This document shows, piece by piece, positions 1 through 8,734 of a stretch of DNA of 64,000 nt; the stretch's first letter is position 1, and each line of letters starts with the position of its first letter. The stretch is from contig NZ_JBHRTA010000004.1 of the NCBI RefSeq assembly GCF_042646065.1, positions 124,001 to 188,000 of the forward strand. Reading direction: 5' to 3'. A program made the position numbers and the translations under genes. The stretch is from Parapedobacter deserti (lineage in GTDB: Bacteria > Bacteroidota > Bacteroidia > Sphingobacteriales > Sphingobacteriaceae). The notes beneath the pieces were generated by a model that did no database searches, was not told where the DNA came from, and worked only from the letters and a program-made list of their open reading frames with translations.

Positions 1-22
1 TCAAATTGATATTACTGCTCAT
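1..22 (-). CDS. nusA: NusA, N-terminal end only (cut by window edge)
   Basis: Only the first seven codons are in the window. The minus strand reads ATG AGC AGT AAT ATC AAT TTG, giving MSSNINL, which resembles the usual N-terminus of Bacteroidota NusA. It starts one base after the rimP stop codon, and rimP-nusA is a widely conserved gene pair. NusA is the transcription elongation/termination factor. The call rests on synteny plus a very short match, so it is probable rather than certain. Confidence 0.6.
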
Positions 23-23
23 T

Positions 24-494
24 TTACTTAAATGAAATTACCACCTTTGTTGCTTTAATATGTTCAAAGGGAATCTGGCTTTGGTGTTCGGCGGCTTTCT
101 TCCCCTTTTCTTTTATTTTCTCAATTATCACTATGGTTTCATCCGTTACCTCAATCAGCTTACCTTCTTTACTCAAACCGTCATGAAGTCTTACCTGAAT
201 GTTTCTTCCAAGGTTTTTTTGATATTGCCTCACTGAAGTAAGCGGCGTATCAATCCCCGGTGACGACACTTCCAATCGATAGGCATGTGCGATAACGTCT
301 TCCTCTTCGAGATGAAAGCCGACATGGCGACTGATCTCCGCACAGTCCTGAATACTCACACCATTGTCGCCATCAATCAGCACCTCTAATCTGCCGTTTG
401 AATGCATTTTCACGCTCACCAGGAACAAATCTTGTCTATCCGCAAGTTTTTGCGCAATAAGTGCCTTAACCTTATCTTCTATTGAAAAAACCAC
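24..494 (-). CDS. rimP: Ribosome maturation factor RimP
   Basis: The protein has 156 aa, close to the usual family length, and acts in 30S subunit maturation in the cytoplasm. Recognisable RimP features are the N-terminal alpha/beta domain with the segment HAYRLEVSSPGIDTPL (about residues 70-85), the family's signature region, and a C-terminal SH3-like domain with GKLIEVTDETIVI. The start is a GTG codon at 494, because an in-frame TAG lies just upstream and no ATG fits. It is followed after one base by nusA, forming the standard operon. A terminator-like hairpin lies 29 nt before the start. Confidence 0.95.
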   Translation of the reverse strand: MVFSIEDKVKALIAQKLADRQDLFLVSVKMHSNGRLEVLIDGDNGVSIQDCAEISRHVGFHLEEEDVIAHAYRLEVSSPGIDTPLTSVRQYQKNLGRNIQVRLHDGLSKEGKLIEVTDETIVIIEKIKEKGKKAAEHQSQIPFEHIKATKVVISFK

Positions 495-522
495 TACTTA
501 AACAAATTTTTACCATGAAAAA

Positions 523-543
523 AGGGGACTAACACGGTCCCCT
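523..543 (-). terminator. Hairpin between the repressor gene and rimP
   Basis: The stem AGGGGAC / GTCCCCT closes a 7-nt loop and is flanked by A-rich and T-rich runs on both sides, so it could terminate in either direction. Read on the minus strand it follows the repressor gene ending at 601 and precedes rimP. A TAnnTTTG element sits upstream of it (560-567). If that is the rimP promoter, the hairpin lies in the rimP leader and could act as an attenuator. Confidence 0.6.
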
Positions 544-559
544 CTTTTACAAGATAATG

Positions 560-567
560 CAAAGATA
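560..567 (-). promoter_or_regulatory. Candidate rimP promoter -7 element
   Basis: On the minus strand the sequence TATCTTTG matches the Bacteroidota -7 consensus TAnnTTTG. It lies upstream of the hairpin at 523-543 and of rimP. No clear -33 TTTG box is visible at the right distance. Confidence 0.4.
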
Positions 568-600
568 AATAAAATCTTTGATATTCAAAAAATAGCTGAA

Positions 601-1383
601 TTAATCGACCTGGCGCTTGTCCACAACGGTGCTAATGGTCTTCTGCATCTGTGCCACCATAGCCGTAAGCGTTTCCATCGTGGGTTCAGGGCTCGGCTGA
701 GGTAACTGGGTACTGATATAGGCTTTAGCCTGCCATACCTCTAATATATCGGAAGCTGGAACCCAATACGGATCATAGGTTTTGTTGTCCGACAAAAGTT
801 TAAGCCCTTTGTCTGCTTTATATTTAAAAGCAATCCGCTTGTAAACCACTCCATCGTTGCGAGAAATTACGACGTAAGTATGGCCGGGTTTTATATCATT
901 CCAGTTCTCCACGTACTCGGCAATGACGACGCTTCCAGGTTGTAGCGGCAACATGGAGTCACCTTTAATTTCGAAGGCTCTGTAAGTGCCCTGTCTAAAC
1001 ATGGGCAAGCTAAACTTCGGCAACTCCGCGATGTACTCGGGATCTGCATATCCGTTAAGGTACCCAGCACTGGCCTTTACCGGTACCAGCTCGATGTTTT
1101 CCTTATTTTCGCCATCCACTGTAATACTCAACACCCTTACATTGGCGGCATTTCCGCGTGGGGTTGGTTTCCATTTATCATTGATGGTATCATTGGCGAG
1201 CTCATCCATCGTCAATCCATAAAAATCAGCAATCCTCGTAAGCAGTTCGTATTTCGGTTCAGCGCGACTTTCCTCGTAAGCTCCCACGGAAGCACGCTTG
1301 ATGCCCATTTCATCTGCAAATTGCTGCTGGGTAAGGCCTTTCTTCTTACGAAGATATTTAAGATTATTAGCAATATTCGACAT
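601..1383 (-). CDS. XRE-family repressor with S24/LexA-like peptidase domain
   Basis: The protein has 260 aa from the ATG at 1383 (MSNIANNLKYLRKKKGL). An N-terminal Cro/CI helix-turn-helix (about residues 5-60, GLTQQQFADEMGI) is followed by an S24 signal-peptidase-like domain, with the Ser region at FEIKGDSMLPLQPG and a downstream VVYKRIAF segment carrying the candidate catalytic Lys. This is the layout of phage CI/LexA-type repressors and of Bacteroidota S24 regulators that respond to stress by self-cleavage. The frame stays open to 1590, but upstream codons run into the intergenic operator region, so the internal ATG is preferred. It is divergent from the GIY-YIG gene. Repeated TACTAAC boxes upstream suggest autoregulation. 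Confidence 0.88.
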   Translation of the reverse strand: MSNIANNLKYLRKKKGLTQQQFADEMGIKRASVGAYEESRAEPKYELLTRIADFYGLTMDELANDTINDKWKPTPRGNAANVRVLSITVDGENKENIELVPVKASAGYLNGYADPEYIAELPKFSLPMFRQGTYRAFEIKGDSMLPLQPGSVVIAEYVENWNDIKPGHTYVVISRNDGVVYKRIAFKYKADKGLKLLSDNKTYDPYWVPASDILEVWQAKAYISTQLPQPSPEPTMETLTAMVAQMQKTISTVVDKRQVD

Positions 1384-1417
1384 AAAAACAATAAATAAAT
1401 TTGAATAACCTAAATTA

Positions 1418-1447
1418 GTTAGTATTATTGTGCGAATAAAGTTAGTA
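1418..1447 (-). promoter_or_regulatory. Candidate repressor operator: repeated TACTAAC boxes
   Basis: GTTAGTA (TACTAAC on the minus strand) occurs at 1418-1424 and 1441-1447, 23 bp apart, roughly two helical turns. The second box is part of an inverted repeat TTAGT-A-ACTAA (1442-1452). The boxes lie between the divergent XRE/S24 repressor and the GIY-YIG gene, where an autoregulatory operator is expected. Confidence 0.5.
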
Positions 1448-1494
1448 ACTAATTGCGAAAGCGGCAACATATACGCTAAATAATTTTCAACATC

Positions 1495-1833
1495 ATGCTT
1501 ACGTACGTTTATATCCTTACCGATTCCAATCGCAGCAACCTCCATGTTGGTATGACAGACAATCTTCAAAAGGTGGCAGGCACCTTTCAAAAAATGACAG
1601 GGCTGTTGCCTGAAGGGGATCTACGAATCTTCCGCTTGGTATACCACGAGTCATTCTCTTCGGAAGAATTTGCGTTGCGCAGGTTCAGGGAAATGAGTAC
1701 TTACACACGCATGCAAAAGGAACGCCTGATACGCAAGAGCAACCCCAATTGGTTGGACGTCCGGCCATCTCAGTTTAGATCCGCCGACTTTCTGCATCCG
1801 GTAAGCTATACACCGCACGTTAGTCGACATTAA
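1495..1833 (+). CDS. GIY-YIG domain protein, catalytic motif degenerate
   Basis: The protein has 112 aa. The N-terminal YVYILTDSNRSNLHVGMT aligns with the GIY-YIG motif of UvrC/homing-type nucleases (usual pattern YVYIL...LYIG.T), and RLVYHESFSSEEFALRRFREM matches the following helix with the conserved Arg. The second motif Tyr is replaced by His (LHVG), and the usual NPxW-type tail reads NPNWLDV. Activity may therefore be lost or altered. It is divergent from the S24 repressor. The physiological substrate is unknown. Confidence 0.75.
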   Translation: MLTYVYILTDSNRSNLHVGMTDNLQKVAGTFQKMTGLLPEGDLRIFRLVYHESFSSEEFALRRFREMSTYTRMQKERLIRKSNPNWLDVRPSQFRSADFLHPVSYTPHVSRH

Positions 1834-1883
1834 CGCCCTACCGAACGGGGCGCTACTAACCGAACAAAAAAGCACATCACCGA

Positions 1884-4800
1884 CTACCAGCCGGGTGCGA
1901 AATTCAGGCCGAATGTACCGAAGCGAACATCAGTGCGCTGAAACGGGAATGCATAATACGGCTCAAGAATCATAGCGCCGAAAAGGTTAACTCGCAGGGA
2001 CACACCAGCACTTAGCGCCGGGACACGCTCATAGACGTTTACATCCGGCTGGCTGGGATCAAGACTAGGCACCGTCTCCACCAATCTTGGTGTGCTTCTG
2101 AATGCAACGTGAGAATCGCCGTTCCAGGCTAAACCCGCGTCGAAGAAAAAATTTAGATCAGAAAACAACATTCCGGATCGAATTGCAGCTAATCGCTCGG
2201 GGCCTGTAAACGGCAGCCGAACCTCAAAATTGACAACAGCAATACGGCTTCCCATCAAGCTATTGAAGTTGAACCGTTCATCGCCGCTGCCCCTGAACGA
2301 CGCACTTTCATATCCTCTTATCAGATGGGGATACCCCAAAAACAAAGGGAAAAGCACCCTGTTGTCACCCTCTCCGCCGACCCGCATATAGGAATAAGCC
2401 CGAAGGGCTAGCGTGACAGGACTATAGCGGTTATACTTTCGATAATCAATATTATATGCCGTAAACGTGAGGTCTCCAAAATACTGTTCTGCTCCGATCC
2501 GGTAGCGAAATCCCTGTAGCGGAGCGGCTATCCCAAATACCGCGTTGTCGCCTACAAACGCCGCATTAGCCTGTTGCACACTAAATGCATTCAGACTGCC
2601 GTAGTAATAGCCCAAGGGGGTCTGGTCAATCTCGTCGTTCGGTATCCGGTCCCGACCGCCGTATCCATAGAAATAACTCTGCCACCAACGGTCCACACGA
2701 TAGCTGTAACGGGCAATCGCTCCACCCATCTCGAACCGATGATGCCGAGAAAACGGATAGGCACCGAACGCTTCTGCTTGCTGCTGAAAAGTGCGGACAA
2801 TGTAGGTATCCAGTATCGGTTCCGGCCCATTGCCGATATCCCGCTCGGCATACATTGAAAAACCGGACATAAACGGAATATGCGAAACAGCTCCACCCCA
2901 ATTGATACGGGTCTTTTGATTAATGTAAGCTACCTGTCCACCGAAATCGTATATTTCGCCATTAATGGATAGCGCGGAAAAAATCTGATTATGCCCCAAA
3001 ATATCCGAAAACATCCCTTGAATTCCGCTTGCGATGCCCGCACCATATCGGCTTCCTACTGCCAAGCCCATTCCGCTGTTTGCTAGATAATCTAACTTAA
3101 AATTGGGTTTGTATGGAATTGAGGCAATCTGATCGTCCTCGATACGCTGGAATAGGTTAAAGTTGTCGAGATTTGAATTCACCACATCCACTCCAAAATT
3201 GTCGGGAGGGGGTAGCATGGCCGCCGTGAAATCCACTACATAAGGATCGACTTCTTCCGGCTCAAACTCGGATACATTTGCGTTGTACACACTGTATTCA
3301 TTTCTCCGGTAATAGGAATAAACAACGTCGCCGTTGGCCGACAAACTTAGGGCCGGCGAATACTCGGTTATACCGCTGATGCCTGTAAAATACTGCGTCA
3401 TCCGTTCTACCTTATTGTCGGCCAACGTAACCCGGTACATGTTGCGGAAGCCATCGCTGTTTGACAGAAAATAAATCTGACTGTCATCCGGGGAAAACTG
3501 CGGATTCAGGTTGTTCGCACCCTGAAAGACATCCAAGTTCGTGATTTCATTTGTCTCCACATCGATCAGCGCAATATTCATCGGAATATCCACACTTCTT
3601 GTGTCCGATTGCAACGAAACACGGTCGGTGCTAAATACGATATATCTGCCATCATGCGAAAAACTTGGCTGGAAGTCTGAATACCAGTCGTTTGTAAGCT
3701 GAGTCAGCCGCTTTGTGCTGAGATTATACAGGTAGATATCACTATGCCCGTTTTTCAATCCCGAAAACACGACCGTTTCTCCGTCGGGAGCCCAAGCGAT
3801 ATTGGCAAACTCGGTGATGTCTCCCATCGCCTCCAAGTGCAGGGTTTTGCCATTGGAAACATCAACAACCATCAACTTACTCCTACCCCTGCTGAATACA
3901 CTAAAGGCAAATCGGCGGCTATCCGGCGAGAAAGCGCCGGCCGATTCCAGGAAGCTAAATTCATCGATGTCGGTGTTTGTGAGTCTGCTCGATAGTTTCC
4001 TGATGACCTCGCCGGTCTGGGCGTCTGCCAAAAACAGGTCGATACTGAATAAATCCCTCTCCGACAGGAAGGCCACAAATTTGCCGTCGGGTGAAATGGC
4101 CGGGGAAACATTCAAGCGACCGGAGTTTTTGCTGTTGATGATGGAACGCCCAACCGGGGCCTTCGAGGTGTCAATCGGAAGATTGCGGTAAGCATTTTCC
4201 AAACTGTTCCGCCACAGGTTGGAAAGCGTCTGCGCATCGTACCCAAAGACTCGCCGAATCCCCATTTCATAGCCATACATCGCGGTCGCCTTAAACAGCG
4301 GCATAATTACCGTATCGCCATAAGTAGATCCGATATATGACCAGAATGCCTGCCCAAAGCGGTAGGGAAAATAGCGGTTCATATTTTCAGTCATTGCCCG
4401 CAGCGAAGGGATATCGTTATTCAGGTACGCATCACGCATCCACATAGCGGTAAAAGCATCCTTTTTTCCGATGGAAAAATATTCCGCCATTCCCTCTACC
4501 ATCCACAAGGGAATATTGCCGATGTTTTCCAGCCGCGTCGAATCACCTCCTTCCATCAACACCCGGTATTGAAAGGCATGTACTAATTCGTGTCCCAGAA
4601 CGTGTCTGGTTTGGTGGTTTATTTGCATGACAGGCATGACAACGCGCGTCTTGAATGCTTCAGTGACACCACCGGTGCCTACTCCAATTTCCCCTTGCAC
4701 GGTGGTCGTCTGCTGGAATTCCGGATGGTTGCTGTATAGAACGATCGGGTTCTTGCGCACAAACGTGTCACGGAATACCTGTTGGTGAAGTTCATACCAA

Positions 4801-5021
4801 ATTTCGCTTTCCTTTGCGATCCACCTGACCATCGTATCGTTCTGCAAATAGTAGTGCAGGTTGAAATGCGGGGTTTCGTACACGTTGAAATTAAGCGACC
4901 TGTATCGCATTTTATTCTGACCGAAATACTGGCCCTGAACTTCGATGACAATCGAGCTAAACATCAACACCATAAAGACATTTAGCAATGCAAGCTTCGC
5001 GGTTTGATTAAGGTGAGTCAT
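1884..5021 (-). CDS. Outer-membrane fusion: gluzincin peptidase-like + TolB-like propeller + beta-barrel
   Basis: The protein has 1045 aa from the ATG at 5021, chosen because it begins a signal-like segment (AKLALLNVFMVLMFSSIVI). Residues about 40-250 resemble a zinc peptidase domain with HELVH at about 144-148 and a downstream WMVEGMAEYF Glu helix. Next come TolB/PD40 beta-propeller repeats of the type SPDGKFVAFLSERD, SPDSRRFAFS and SPDDSQIYFLSNSDG (about 320-600). The C-terminal part (about 650-1045) is rich in aromatic, alternating strands and ends GTFGLNFAPGW, like Omp85/surface-antigen barrels. It is probably an outer-membrane or periplasmic protein. Substrate and role are unknown. Its start lies about 75 nt downstream of the end of the PBP1A gene, on the same strand. 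Confidence 0.82.
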   Translation of the reverse strand: MTHLNQTAKLALLNVFMVLMFSSIVIEVQGQYFGQNKMRYRSLNFNVYETPHFNLHYYLQNDTMVRWIAKESEIWYELHQQVFRDTFVRKNPIVLYSNHPEFQQTTTVQGEIGVGTGGVTEAFKTRVVMPVMQINHQTRHVLGHELVHAFQYRVLMEGGDSTRLENIGNIPLWMVEGMAEYFSIGKKDAFTAMWMRDAYLNNDIPSLRAMTENMNRYFPYRFGQAFWSYIGSTYGDTVIMPLFKATAMYGYEMGIRRVFGYDAQTLSNLWRNSLENAYRNLPIDTSKAPVGRSIINSKNSGRLNVSPAISPDGKFVAFLSERDLFSIDLFLADAQTGEVIRKLSSRLTNTDIDEFSFLESAGAFSPDSRRFAFSVFSRGRSKLMVVDVSNGKTLHLEAMGDITEFANIAWAPDGETVVFSGLKNGHSDIYLYNLSTKRLTQLTNDWYSDFQPSFSHDGRYIVFSTDRVSLQSDTRSVDIPMNIALIDVETNEITNLDVFQGANNLNPQFSPDDSQIYFLSNSDGFRNMYRVTLADNKVERMTQYFTGISGITEYSPALSLSANGDVVYSYYRRNEYSVYNANVSEFEPEEVDPYVVDFTAAMLPPPDNFGVDVVNSNLDNFNLFQRIEDDQIASIPYKPNFKLDYLANSGMGLAVGSRYGAGIASGIQGMFSDILGHNQIFSALSINGEIYDFGGQVAYINQKTRINWGGAVSHIPFMSGFSMYAERDIGNGPEPILDTYIVRTFQQQAEAFGAYPFSRHHRFEMGGAIARYSYRVDRWWQSYFYGYGGRDRIPNDEIDQTPLGYYYGSLNAFSVQQANAAFVGDNAVFGIAAPLQGFRYRIGAEQYFGDLTFTAYNIDYRKYNRYSPVTLALRAYSYMRVGGEGDNRVLFPLFLGYPHLIRGYESASFRGSGDERFNFNSLMGSRIAVVNFEVRLPFTGPERLAAIRSGMLFSDLNFFFDAGLAWNGDSHVAFRSTPRLVETVPSLDPSQPDVNVYERVPALSAGVSLRVNLFGAMILEPYYAFPFQRTDVRFGTFGLNFAPGW

Positions 5022-5094
5022 GGGAAACGAATGTATGGTACAAATGTTTAATTTGAACGAATATCGATGAAAAAGTTTAATTATCTGCAACATA

Positions 5095-7518
5095 TTATTG
5101 ATTTACCGGATACTTGATCCTTATTTTATTGTTTGGCTGCTGTTCAGCGGGCATATCCCTTTCTTCTCTTGGGGTGCTGCCCTCCGTTACGGGCACATTG
5201 TTATCCAGCTGCCGCCGCAACTCCTCGATGTCTACCTGAATATCCAGCGTTGGGGAGTCGGGTAGACGCAGCGGGACGATTGTATCCTGCAATGTGCTAT
5301 CTCGACGGCCCAGACGCGGGCTTGGGCAATCATACTTCCTGTTTATGGTTACTTGCGGTTCGGGAAACGGACCGTAGCCATAGGGAAGGGAATCATCGTG
5401 ATAAACCTTCTCCATAAACTTTCCAAACACCGGTAAAGCCGTGCGTGACCCTTCGCCTGTTTGCGAATTTCTGAAATGGATGCTCCGCTCATCGCACCCA
5501 ACCCAAACACCGGTTACGAGGTCCTTGGTCATGCCCATGTACCAACCGTCCACATAGTCAGAAGAGGTGCCGGTTTTTCCGCCAATCTGGTTTTTATTTC
5601 GCCACAAATCCCACTCCCAGAGTCCTTGCGACGTACCTTCAGGCTCTTCCATGCTGCCTCTGAGCATATACCCCATCAGCCATGCCACCTCTTCGCTGAT
5701 TGCCTGCGTAGATACGGTTTTAAACGTGGCTACCGTATTGCCATCATAGTCCACGATCCTGGAAACTAATATCGGCTGAACACGCTTTCCCCTGTTCATA
5801 AAAGTAGCATACGCGTTGACCATTTCGAATACACTGACATCGTTCGATCCCAAACTCACCGAAGGCACGGACGTCAGTGGACTTGTTATTCCGCAGCGGT
5901 GCGCCACCTCCACGACCTTGTCCCATCCCACTTCCTCTGTTATCTGGGCCGTGATGGAGTTGACGGACCTGCCCAACGCCCAGCGCAACGACATTTCCCT
6001 GCCACTGAAAACCCAGTCGGCATTCTTTGGTTCCCATTTTTTTTCCTCACCGTTTTCCGAATAGACGATACGGACAAACTTATCTACATACTTGTCACAG
6101 GGCGACATACCCGCTTCCAAGGCCGCAAGATAAGCGAAAGGTTTAAAGGTAGACCCTGCCTGCCGCTTGGCCTGAAACACATGGTCGTATTTAAAATAGC
6201 GGTGGTTGATCCCTCCTACCCATGCTTTAATCTCACCGTTATAAGGATCCATAGCCATAAGGCCGGTATTAAGCATCATTGCATAGTGAGCAAGGGAGTC
6301 CATAGTGGAGTAATTGACCTGCTCAAGACCATCCCAAGTAAATACTTCCATTTCTTTTGGCAGGTTGAGGTAGTAGAAAACACTGTCTTTATTACCATTG
6401 TATTTTTTCTCCAACTGTTGATAGTAAGTTGTTCTCGTTGCCAGATTTTCCAAAAATCCCTCTATCACGTTACCCTCCGAATCACGCCAGGGGATTTCAC
6501 CGCGCCACGCATTTTCCAGTCGTTGCTGCAAAGGCTTCATCTGTTCCGAAACCGCCTCTTCGGCGTGGCGCTGTACACGGGAATCGATAGTAGTGTAAAT
6601 CTTTAGACCGTCGACATAAATGTCATATCCGTTTTTTTCGCACCACGACGACAACCATCGCTCCACGGCAGTGCGCAAATAAGAGTCGCCGTATCCGACG
6701 TCCTCAACTTCTCCTAAATGCAATCCCAGCTCCGCTGCCATTGCGGCCTTGTGGTCCTCGTCAGAAAGGAACCCTGCTTTGTGCATTTGACTCAAAACGA
6801 CGTTTCTCCGCTCGAGAGAACGTTCAGGGTTGCGTATCGGGTTATAAAGGGTGGTACCCTTGAGCATGCCGATGAGCATTGCGGACTCGGCCACGTTAAG
6901 ATCTTTTGGCTCTTTACTGAAGTATCGTCTGGACACGGTCTTGATGCCGTAAGCGTTATTGCTAAACGATACCGTATTCAGATACATTGTGATAATATCA
7001 CTTTTGCTGTATTGGCCCTCCAGTTTGTATGCCGTCACCCATTCTTTAAATTTAATGACAAGGATACGGACACCGGGCACATTGTTCAAAAGCCCGGCGG
7101 ACTGGTTATACCTCGTTCTGTATAGATTCTTCGCTAATTGTTGTGTAATCGTGCTCCCGCCCCTTTTTTCTCCCTGCGCTGTAGATAAAATGCTCGAAAA
7201 TATCGCCCAAAAATCTACGCCGTGGTGGCGAAAAAAACGAATATCTTCGGTCGCGATCAACGCGTTCACCACGTTGGAGGAAATACTATCATAAGGCACC
7301 GGTGAGCGGTCTTCTTTGAAGTAACGGCCGATAAGAACGCTATCTGCAGTGTATACTTCGGAGGCAACGTTTTGAAGCGGCTTACTAATATCCCTGACCG
7401 TCGGAGAATATCCAAATAGCCAAAGGAAATTCACTTCCACCATGCAAACTACCAAAATAATCAGGTAAATGGTTAGTACGATGTAGCGTAAAAAACGGTT
7501 CCGTATTTCCTTAAACAT
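5095..7518 (-). CDS. mrcA: Penicillin-binding protein 1A, bifunctional transglycosylase/transpeptidase
   Basis: The protein has 807 aa and polymerises and cross-links peptidoglycan in the periplasm, anchored by an N-terminal transmembrane helix (about residues 12-35). The GT51 transglycosylase domain shows EDIRFFRHHGVD (catalytic Glu about 91) and RGGSTITQQLAKNL. The transpeptidase domain shows the SxxK box in AGSTFKPF, the SxN box in RSVNSIT and KTGTSSDYVDGWY. A hydrophilic Pro/Glu-rich C-terminal tail follows. All catalytic motifs are intact. The outer-membrane fusion gene follows on the same strand and may be co-transcribed. Confidence 0.96.
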   Translation of the reverse strand: MFKEIRNRFLRYIVLTIYLIILVVCMVEVNFLWLFGYSPTVRDISKPLQNVASEVYTADSVLIGRYFKEDRSPVPYDSISSNVVNALIATEDIRFFRHHGVDFWAIFSSILSTAQGEKRGGSTITQQLAKNLYRTRYNQSAGLLNNVPGVRILVIKFKEWVTAYKLEGQYSKSDIITMYLNTVSFSNNAYGIKTVSRRYFSKEPKDLNVAESAMLIGMLKGTTLYNPIRNPERSLERRNVVLSQMHKAGFLSDEDHKAAMAAELGLHLGEVEDVGYGDSYLRTAVERWLSSWCEKNGYDIYVDGLKIYTTIDSRVQRHAEEAVSEQMKPLQQRLENAWRGEIPWRDSEGNVIEGFLENLATRTTYYQQLEKKYNGNKDSVFYYLNLPKEMEVFTWDGLEQVNYSTMDSLAHYAMMLNTGLMAMDPYNGEIKAWVGGINHRYFKYDHVFQAKRQAGSTFKPFAYLAALEAGMSPCDKYVDKFVRIVYSENGEEKKWEPKNADWVFSGREMSLRWALGRSVNSITAQITEEVGWDKVVEVAHRCGITSPLTSVPSVSLGSNDVSVFEMVNAYATFMNRGKRVQPILVSRIVDYDGNTVATFKTVSTQAISEEVAWLMGYMLRGSMEEPEGTSQGLWEWDLWRNKNQIGGKTGTSSDYVDGWYMGMTKDLVTGVWVGCDERSIHFRNSQTGEGSRTALPVFGKFMEKVYHDDSLPYGYGPFPEPQVTINRKYDCPSPRLGRRDSTLQDTIVPLRLPDSPTLDIQVDIEELRRQLDNNVPVTEGSTPREERDMPAEQQPNNKIRIKYPVNQ

Positions 7519-7690
7519 CGGGTAAAGATGAAGAAATGTTTTGACATTGTATACGGTTCATTAACGCTTTATGCTACATTTTGTGTTGCATTAATTGGAT
7601 AAATCGTTATTTCGCGGCGGCTTTAATTTTCCATAGTGAAATTATCAGCATCAACGAACAAAGCAACGTTGCAGAATGCCGAAGGCCAAG

Positions 7691-8662
7691 TCAAAAATGC
7701 TTCTCGTTTTTGCTGATTAATTTTTTATCCCAAACAACGTCTTTGTACTGGATTTCACTACGGATGGGGCAATCTTTAACTCTGCAATACTGGCAGCATG
7801 CCGCTATGCACGGATCTGCATGAATAAACAATTCAGTATTGGCATGCAAATGTCTATTTATCAATCGATCGATAGCCGACACTTGGTCGTGCACGCTGTT
7901 TAGGTCGTAATAATTTGGTAGTGTAACGTGGCAATCGATGTGCAATTCGTGTCCATAGCGTTGTACCCGCAGGTTATGCACATCGATCCAATCGTCTCTG
8001 CGGTACTTCTGTAAGATCGCTGCAACGCGAGCCACAAGCTGCATATCCGATTCATCCATCAGACCAGCGATGGACTTGCGAAGCAGTTTATATCCGCTCC
8101 ATAATATATACAAACCCAGGCCGATGGATAACAGGACATCTATCCATGAAAGGTTAGTTAAATAAATGACAAATAGCCCGACCACCAGTCCTACCGTGCT
8201 GTATGCGTCGGTTTGGAGGTGTTTACCATCGGCGAGTAACGTGAGCGAATTGAGTGTCCGGCTTTGACGCACCATGTAGGAACCTAATACAAAATTTACC
8301 ACGCCGGTAAATGCAAGCAGTCCCATACCCTCCGTTAGGTTACCCAATGCCTCGGGGAAAAAGATATTGTAACAGGCTTTGCTCAGGATAAGCAAGCCGG
8401 CAATAAAAATCAACCCACCCTCCAAGAAGACGGAGAAGAACTCTACTTTTCCGTGACCATAGGGATGATTTTGGTCTTTTGGTCGTGCCGATAAATGAAT
8501 ACTATAAAAGGCAAAGCCGGAGGCAACCACGTTGACGATGCTTTCCATTGCATCAGTCAATATCGCATTCGAGTTTGTCAGCAGATATGCCGCAAATTTA
8601 ACCAGCATCAGCACAATTCCGGTGCCGAGCGCAAGTCGGATGATGTTTTTCTGCTTGTTCAA
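7691..8662 (-). CDS. Cation diffusion facilitator family transporter
   Basis: The protein has 323 aa and would export divalent metal (Zn/Co/Fe/Mn class) across the inner membrane using the proton gradient. Hydrophobic helices fill the first 200 residues. The metal-site helices show LTDAMESIVN and HLQTDAYSTVG (HxxxD). The cytoplasmic domain follows and ends with a cysteine-rich tail, DPCIAACCQYCRVKDCP, which may bind metal. The only plausible start in frame is TTG at 8662, 18 nt downstream of a TACTTTTG promoter element. It is oriented like purL upstream but has its own promoter. Confidence 0.88.
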   Translation of the reverse strand: MNKQKNIIRLALGTGIVLMLVKFAAYLLTNSNAILTDAMESIVNVVASGFAFYSIHLSARPKDQNHPYGHGKVEFFSVFLEGGLIFIAGLLILSKACYNIFFPEALGNLTEGMGLLAFTGVVNFVLGSYMVRQSRTLNSLTLLADGKHLQTDAYSTVGLVVGLFVIYLTNLSWIDVLLSIGLGLYILWSGYKLLRKSIAGLMDESDMQLVARVAAILQKYRRDDWIDVHNLRVQRYGHELHIDCHVTLPNYYDLNSVHDQVSAIDRLINRHLHANTELFIHADPCIAACCQYCRVKDCPIRSEIQYKDVVWDKKLISKNEKHF

Positions 8663-8679
8663 ATCCCCAGACCTTTCAA

Positions 8680-8687
8680 CAAAAGTA
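8680..8687 (-). promoter_or_regulatory. Promoter -7 element of the CDF gene
   Basis: The minus strand reads TACTTTTG, a match to TAnnTTTG, 18 nt before the TTG start of the transporter gene. It supports that start and a promoter separate from purL. Confidence 0.45.
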
Positions 8688-8734
8688 GTAAACCTGTGCT
8701 CAACGCCTGAGCCTTACGCGCCAGATACAGTCTT

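Noticed and set aside
1384..1590. Extension of the S24 repressor frame upstream of 1383
   Set aside because: It runs through the operator-like region and across the divergent gene's start. The ATG at 1383 gives the standard N-terminus.
5899..6606. Long antisense frame inside the PBP1A gene
   Set aside because: It is a shadow of the mrcA codon pattern. The PBP1A frame has all family motifs.
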